Assembly (NCBI GenBank): GCA_026686845.1
Contig: JAIVEN010000020.1
Coordinates: forward strand, 3,375,501-3,439,500
Length of the DNA stretch: 64,000 nt
Origin: Adenanthera pavonina
Lineage: Eukaryota; Streptophyta; Magnoliopsida; Fabales; Fabaceae
Reading direction: 5' to 3'
Of this stretch, positions 58,745 to 64,000 are shown piece after piece. The translations under genes and the position numbers were made by a program. The stretch's first letter is position 1, and each line of letters opens with the position of its first letter. Below the pieces are notes generated by a model that was not told the DNA's origin, searched no databases, and worked only from the letters and a program-made list of their open reading frames with translations.

Positions 58745-58843
58745 CTAACGATAAGAAGTAGGATCTTTCAGTAAAATACCATCAGTAGGAGTAAATTTTG
58801 CATTAGGTTCAATGGGAGTAGTCTCTATCATATCATCAGTGAG

Positions 58844-59549
58844 TCAAGCCTGAGAGATCAAATCAAAGGCATATTTAACCTGAGAGAGAGAAATGTCATT
58901 CTCCCCCTGAAGTACTTCTAGTCCAAGAAAATAACTCATATTCCCAAGATCCTTCATTTCAAAATGATTCCCAAGATAGGACTTGAGTTCCTGTATCCCT
59001 AAAATGTCATCACTGGTAATAATCATGTCATCAACATACAGTAAAAGTAGAACAATACCCCACTCATTAGTGCGAACAAATAGTACAGAGTTATAAGGAC
59101 TACAAGAAAAATCAAGTTGACTGATAGTAGAGTTGAACTTAGCAAACCAAGCATGAGAAGCCTGTTTAAGACTATAAAGTGCTTGCCTGAGTTGACAAAC
59201 CTTGTTTGTCGGATGTAGATATTCAGGAGGAGGCTTCATATACACTTCTTCCTCAAGATCCCTATTCAGAAAAAGCATTATTAACATTCACCTAATAAAG
59301 AGTCCAACACTTAACTGCTGTAATGGCAAGAAAACTTCTAACAGAAGTAATTCTAGCAACAAGGGCAAATGTCTCCTTATAATCAATTCCATATTCCTGA
59401 GTGAATCCCTGAGCTACCAAACCGGCCTTATGCCACTCTAGTGTCTTTAATTTATAAACCCATCGACATCTAACTAGAGTCTTATTAGAGAGAAGATCAA
59501 CAAGATCCCAAGTGTACATTTTCTCCAAGGCCTGCAATTCTTCTTGCAT
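58844..59549 (-). pseudogene. copia reverse transcriptase (split frame)
   Basis: Piece one 59549-59292 (WDLVDLLSNKTLVRCRWVYK, GLVAQGFTQEYGIDYKETFA) and piece two 59287-58844 (EEEVYMKPPPEY, LYSLKQASHAWF, and the catalytic motif LLLLYVDDMIITSDD near 59030) are separated by a stop/frameshift at about 59290. YVDD keeps both aspartates. The full RT cannot be made from this copy. Confidence 0.9.
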
Positions 59550-59552
59550 AGC

Positions 59553-60780
59553 TTACCGCCAATCAGGGTCACGGGATACTTCTAGGTAGGACTGAGGTTC
59601 TTGTAACTGAATAATGGTAAAGAAGTAATGGTAATCATTAAGGTAAGGAGGAGAATTTCTTACATGGGGAGGCCGAGTGGACATAAAGGACATGGGTTTT
59701 GAGGATGTGTCCTGTGCATGACAATTAGGGACAATCGGAACATCAAGAGAAGGTGTAACATCAGTTGTAATGATAAGTTCACCAGCAGAATCTGTACTTG
59801 AATCACTAGGAAAAAGATCAATAGATGTATCGGTGAAAACATGAGAGGAAGTAGAAAGAATGGAAGAGAAATTAGTCAAGGAAGAAAACTGGATATGTTC
59901 TCAAAAGACAACACGACAGGAGATGCAAATACGATGTGAGAGAGGATCCCAGCAATGGTATCTTTTGTGTTCAGGATCATAACCAAGAAAACAACAAACA
60001 TGTGCACAAGCATGAAGTTTAGTTATCTCATGAGCGAGAAGAAGAACAAAGCATGTACAACAAAAAATTTTCAACATTTTGTAATTAGGAGAAGTACCAT
60101 GAAGTTGTTCAAATGGAGAAATATTACCAATAATAGAGGAAGGCACTCGATTGATACAATAGACAGCAGTCACGGCTGCCTTACCCCAAAAATGCTCAGG
60201 ACAACCAAAGGAAATGAGCAGAGCACGAACAGAATCAAGAATATGATTATGTTTACATTTTGCTCGACCATTTTGTTGTGAGGTGTAAGGACAAAAATAT
60301 TGAGAGAGTGTGCCTTGTTCATCAAGAAAGTGAAGTAATTTAGAATCACAATACTCAAGGGCATTGTCATGACGAAAAACTTTGATACATTTTGAAATTT
60401 GAGTGTGAATCATGATAGCAAACTTGATATAGATTTGAGATAGTTATGAACAATTTTTCATCATATAAATCCAAGTAAAATATGAGAAATCATCAATAAA
60501 AAGCACAAAATATTGAGATCCTCCCATGGAAGGAGTGGGAGAAGGGCCCCAAATATCAGAACGAATCAAGTCAAAAGGAGAATCAGAAATAGAGTTACTT
60601 TTATTAAAAGACAAAGCAAGTTGTTTTGCAGTTTAACAGGAAATACAATGCAGAGTTTTATCACTAACTGGTCCTAAGAAACTATAAGAAATCAAAAGTT
60701 GCTATTTATTGAGAGACAAATAAGCAAGACGACGATGCCATAAGTCAAGAGAGGATGAGGTAGAAGAAGCAACACATAAT
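59553..60780 (-). pseudogene. copia GAG-pre-integrase and integrase region
   Basis: Near 60750: DLWHRRLAYLSLN (GAG-pre-integrase zinc region). The integrase core includes DLIRSDIWGPSP near 60570 and FVLFIDDFSYFTWIY near 60500, then from 60413 VFRHDNALEY, YTSQQNGRAKCKHNHILD and HFWGKAAVTAVYCINRVPSS. The motif expected as NG..ER..R reads NGRAKCKHNH, losing part of the catalytic surroundings. Several stops interrupt the frame. A Ser/Thr-rich linker (59879-59553) leads to RT. Confidence 0.85.
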
Positions 60781-61039
60781 CTGGGTAGGTGATATCAGGA
60801 TGATGTGTGGAGATGAGCTCAAACGTACGTCCGACTTTACAACTAGTCCTGATGATCTGACCTGTTTGAGAATCCATTACAACACAACCATGTTTGGTAA
60901 ACAAAACATCATAACCCAAGTCAACAAGTTGTCCAACAGAAATAAGATTAAAACTAATAACAGGAACAAAATAGGTATCACTAAGAGATCAAAAAGAGGA
61001 AGAAATAGTTCCAGTATGACTAACAAACATTTGTGAGTT

Positions 61040-62204
61040 ATCAGCTGTGTGAATAGGAGAGACAGAGGAATTGGGTGTCATAGAAGAGAAAAGGTTGGAT
61101 TGTCCAATCATGTGGTTACAGCAGGCATAGTCAAAGTACCAAGGAGATATGCTTGAAGGAGTAGCCAGAGCAGCGGGTGAACTAGGGGAATCAGAACCAG
61201 AGATCAGCTTGTAAAGTAAGGTTTCAAGATCAACAGTAGAGGACCCTGAAGTAGAGACAGCATATATCTCATTTTTTATAGCATCAGTGGTGGATAGAGC
61301 AGGCCTGGATAAATTTCCTGGTTGTGTTGACCTCCTCTAATTAGTTTTGGGTGGACAAAAAGGACACTAGTCTATCAAATGACCTACATTTTTACAGTAT
61401 CTACAAAACACAGTGGGACAGTTAGTAGCTATGTGCCCTTTCTTCTGGCAGTTGCAACACTCAATAAAGGGGCATTTAGTAAATGAGTGATTGGATTGAG
61501 GATAGCGATGGCACAGCCTAGGATTCCTGCCAGGTACAACAAAAGACATCTCAGGAGTACGCTGCAAAAGACCCAAACAAGTTTCCTTAGACCAGAGACG
61601 AGGAAGAGCTTCTTCAAGAATGGGAAGTGGACTCTGATGCAAAAGAGAAGCTCTAACATGCTCAAAGTCATCTGTAAGTGCCATAAGAAACTAAATAAGA
61701 TGAAGTTGATCACAATACTTTTAGAAAGGCCTGTGTATCAGCTTTACACTTGAAAGTAGGCTCAGAGTAAGCTAATTGATCCCATATAGATTCAATCTTG
61801 GCGAGAAATTCATAAAGAGGTTGACCCCATTCCTGTTTGAGAGTGCTAAGTTCCTTCTACAATTGAAATTGATTGGACAAGTTAGAAGAGGTATAGCGAT
61901 TGGCAAGGTAATGCCATACATCTTTGGCAGTCTCAAATCGCCCAAATTGTTGGTGTATGCTAGCAATCAAAGTATTTCTGAACCATGTGATAATCTGGTT
62001 GTTTTTACTGTCTCATTCCTCTAGTCGTGCAGAAAATTTGACATCAATTTCGTCAGGAGCACGGGAAGGAAATTGTTGATCACCAATAACATATCTCTAT
62101 AATTTCCTTCCTTTGAGAAAACTACGCATACTTTCTAACCACAGATGATAATTATAGCCATTTTAAAAAACTGAAATAGGTTGAGCAGTGTCGAATTTGT
62201 CCAT
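61040..62204 (-). pseudogene. copia gag and protease region
   Basis: Gag begins at ATG 62204 (MDKFDTAQPISVF, then a stop), with NYHLWLESMRSFLKG and IASIHQQFGRFETAKDVWHY following. Zinc knuckle CCNCQKKGHIATNC lies near 61440 and a second CRYCKNVGH near 61395. The protease has SWYFDYACCNHMIGQ near 61135, in which the expected D[ST]GA active-site motif reads DYAC. Multiple frames are needed to follow the protein, so it is a pseudogene. Confidence 0.8.
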
Positions 62205-62640
62205 GCCTAGTAATTAGATCATAAAGCCAAAAACAAACTGCAGAGAGAGATAAACAGAACCTGAAAATATCCAAAAATTTGACAGACCTCAAATTAAGAA
62301 ACTGATTACATGATGATGATCGGACAGGAGAGACAATCACAATGAAGCAAACGGTGAGGGAAATAGAGGTTGGACGCCTTGTCATGTGCCGGTAGAAGCT
62401 TTTTTGCTGAGGCGACTTGTGAAGCGCATGGGAGAGTGTGCGTAGTTGGACGGCAACAGGATTCTGTGGACTAGCTGGATGAAGCCTTCTGAGGACAGTG
62501 GTAGGGTACGTGTGGTCAATGGAGGAGTGTGCAAGTGTAGATCTAAGAAAAGGCCATTGTACGGGGAGGGATATTGAATTTTAGGAGCATATGGAGGGGA
62601 ATGGACACACTACGAAACTACTTGGGAAAAAAAAAAGCCC

Positions 62641-62653
62641 TAAGCTCTAATAC
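62641..62653 (-). other. Primer binding site of the copia element
   Basis: On the minus strand, directly after the 5' LTR end CTCTCACA, the sequence reads GTATTAGAGCTTAGGGC. This is the initiator tRNA-Met complementary site TGGTATCAGAGC with changes. Confidence 0.7.
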
Positions 62654-62827
62654 TGTGAGAGAAATTGAGAGGAAAGATATTTGGAGAAAAGTTGTGTATA
62701 TTACAGAATGAATTCAAATACAAATATATACAAAAAGAATATAACCGTCTAATAAAAGACAATAAATACAAGGGAATAATTACAATAATTACAAATCAGA
62801 ATCATATCAAATCGTATCAAATCAACA
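62654..62827 (-). mobile_element. 5' LTR of the copia element
   Basis: Plus-strand ends are TGTGAGAGAAATTGAGAGG (62654) and CAAATCAACA (62827); inverted this gives TGTTGATTTG...CTCTCACA, so TG..CA ends are intact. Length is 174 bp. The AGAATATAACCG block and (AATAATTAC)n block are shared with the left LTR. Confidence 0.85.
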
Positions 62828-62832
62828 ATTCT

Positions 62833-62901
62833 ATGCAAACATTAACACATAATCAAATCGGTAGCTCCAACCTAAATTTTTTCTCCTAAACCATATGCAA
62901 A
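62833..62901 (+). repeat. 69-bp direct repeat, right of the copia element
   Basis: ATGCAAACATTAACAC...ACCATATGCAAA is a near copy of 57851-57918. A weaker third copy (ATGCAAATAGACATAATCAG, AAGCTCTAAATC) follows at about 62943-62980, which suggests that the insertion site was already a small tandem array. Confidence 0.85.
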
Positions 62902-63352
62902 GATGTAATAATCAGACCAGCCATGATCAAAGTACTTAACATATGCAAATAGACATAATCAGACTAGAAGCTCTAAATCAAGGTATTCAACACACTCTAG
63001 TCAGTGGGGTGAAGGCATGAGATTGGTCGAAAAGTGAGCTCATGTTTTTAATTTTTTAAGTGCTAGGGGTATATTTGGAATGTTCAAAATAACTAAGGGC
63101 AAATTGGTCATAAAATTTTCAATTTTACTCTCTTTCCATCCAAAATTAAAAAACCTCAAATTGGAGGAAGGAAAATGGAGGGATTGAGAGGGGAGGAGGT
63201 GTGGGAGAAAATTGGCTTCCCTTCCCTCCAAATTTCTCTACCAAATGTTATCTTCTCCTAACAAATTTTCAACCAAACAATATCTAAGTTGGAGTATAAT
63301 TCATGAGACCCATATTTAGTTATCAAGATATCAATATATGATTATATATATA
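62902..63352. other. Intergenic DNA
   Basis: It includes the weak third repeat copy near 62943 and a purine-rich patch (GGAGGAAGGAAAATGGAGGG near 63164) that resembles patches at 54440-54620 and 57185-57300, perhaps pieces of one MITE family. No gene was seen. Confidence 0.4.
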
Positions 63353-63617
63353 CTCCCTCCGTCCTATATTATAAGGTAATGGAAAGGGTTTCACACAAAT
63401 TAAGAAATATTTATTATATTCTTAAACTTTTAAGAAAAACCAAAATTTTTTATTTTACCTCTATTAATTCCACTCCTTTCATTAAATATAGTACAAATTA
63501 CAATATTAATAATACAATAAATAATGGGTAAAAATAACAAATCACTACATGTTACCTTATATTATAATACAAAAAAAAAATATCTTTATGTTATTCTATA
63601 ATATGGGACATAGGGAG
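63353..63617. mobile_element. Stowaway MITE
   Basis: CTCCCTCCGTCCTATATTAT at the left and its inverted partner CTCCCTATGTCCCATATTAT at the right form a clear TIR; TA lies on both sides (63351-63352, 63618-63619). The length of 265 bp and the CTCCCTCCGT terminus are diagnostic. No coding capacity. Confidence 0.92.
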
Positions 63618-63619
63618 TA

Positions 63620-64000
63620 TACATTAAAATTTCTATAAAGTTACACTATTTATAAATCATAAATAGTGTGTCTCACTTTATTTTGACATGAAGCCCACAT
63701 GTAATATAATATAAAATTAGTATCATAAATTTATCTTATTCGAGAATTTAACTATAGAGCTGCAAATATAAACTTTTCATCAATTTTAAAAGATTTATGT
63801 TAAGATAAAATATAAAAATTATAGTTACAGTTACAACATTTAGGTCATATGCATAAAACACCCTTTAGCTTTAAAATTTGATAATAAACCACTTTCAAGT
63901 TATATTTATGTGCAAATATTACCCTTCCATCCATAAATCTATTAAATTCTTAACGGAGAATGCCACATTTGATATAACAAATCCATTTCTGGCAAAAAAA
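63620..64000. other. Intergenic AT-rich DNA to the window end
   Basis: No gene, RNA or repeat was recognised in the last ~380 bases. Confidence 0.4.

Larger units (their letters stand above)
57919..62827 (-). mobile_element. Ty1/copia retrotransposon with short LTRs, degenerate
   Basis: Read on the minus strand: 5' LTR 62827-62654, primer binding site, gag from about 62204, protease, integrase, reverse transcriptase, RNase H (ending near 58085), a polypurine tract (AAGGGGGG) and the 3' LTR 58071-57919. Integrase before reverse transcriptase defines Ty1/copia. The ~170-bp LTRs and ~4.9-kb length fit small copia lineages such as Ale, but the lineage is not certain. Frames are broken by stops in all domains. 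The LTRs are alike but differ by substitutions and a ~10-bp gap (CGTATCAAAT present only in the right one). Confidence 0.9.

Noticed and set aside
59553..59879. 108-codon Ser/Thr-rich frame considered as a separate gene
   Set aside because: It lies between copia integrase and RT on the same strand and is the usual polyprotein linker.

Overview
The window is eudicot plant nuclear DNA. It has intron-containing genes of plant-only families (Kunitz protease inhibitor, DUF1262), AT-rich intergenic DNA, and plant classes of transposable elements: Ty3/Gypsy chromovirus, Ty1/copia, CACTA, SINE, Stowaway-type MITEs and foldback elements. I cannot name the genus. No rRNA, tRNA, CRISPR or bacterial-type feature was seen. 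Only one gene looks intact: a three-exon DUF1262 gene at 41858-44582.

Layout: (1) 1-1606 is a CACTA end abutting a Gypsy LTR fragment. (2) 3958-11712 holds two tandem Kunitz inhibitor copies, both broken by in-frame stops. They are separated by a SINE, a solo LTR with a perfect TSD and a truncated Gypsy element whose integrase fragment directly abuts the second Kunitz start codon. (3) 12150-16470 is a second solo LTR with a perfect TSD, carrying inside it an unrelated solo LTR with its own perfect TSD. (4) 17045-22959 holds two adjacent CACTA remnants on the minus strand, each with its own C48 (Ulp1-like) peptidase remains. (5) 22960-31846 starts with an inverted pair of LTR fragments that leads into a degenerate, structurally nearly complete Tekay/Del-type Gypsy element on the minus strand. 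(6) 34723-37209 is another solo LTR, on the plus strand. (7) 39625-41012 holds a SINE with a 12-bp TSD and a foldback element.

(8) 41858-57468 is a tandem DUF1262 cluster, all on the plus strand: one intact gene, one 3' exon relic, one pseudogene with a destroyed splice donor and frameshifts, and one pseudogene whose third exon holds a 2.26-kb insert with a CACTA element nested inside it. A further solo LTR (49485-52128) and MITEs lie between them. (9) 57919-62827 is a degenerate Ty1/copia element on the minus strand, bounded on both sides by a 68-69 bp direct repeat. (10) A Stowaway MITE (63353-63617) is near the end.

The window is mainly a record of gene duplication and decay alongside repeated, nested transposition and LTR-LTR recombination; no cooperating set of genes is present. 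The observations most worth following are the in-frame, stop-free first intron of the intact DUF1262 gene, the retroelement-Kunitz junction, the near-perfect LTR palindrome at 22960-24750 and the repeat-bounded copia element. All boundaries of degenerate elements were placed by eye and may be off by several bases.
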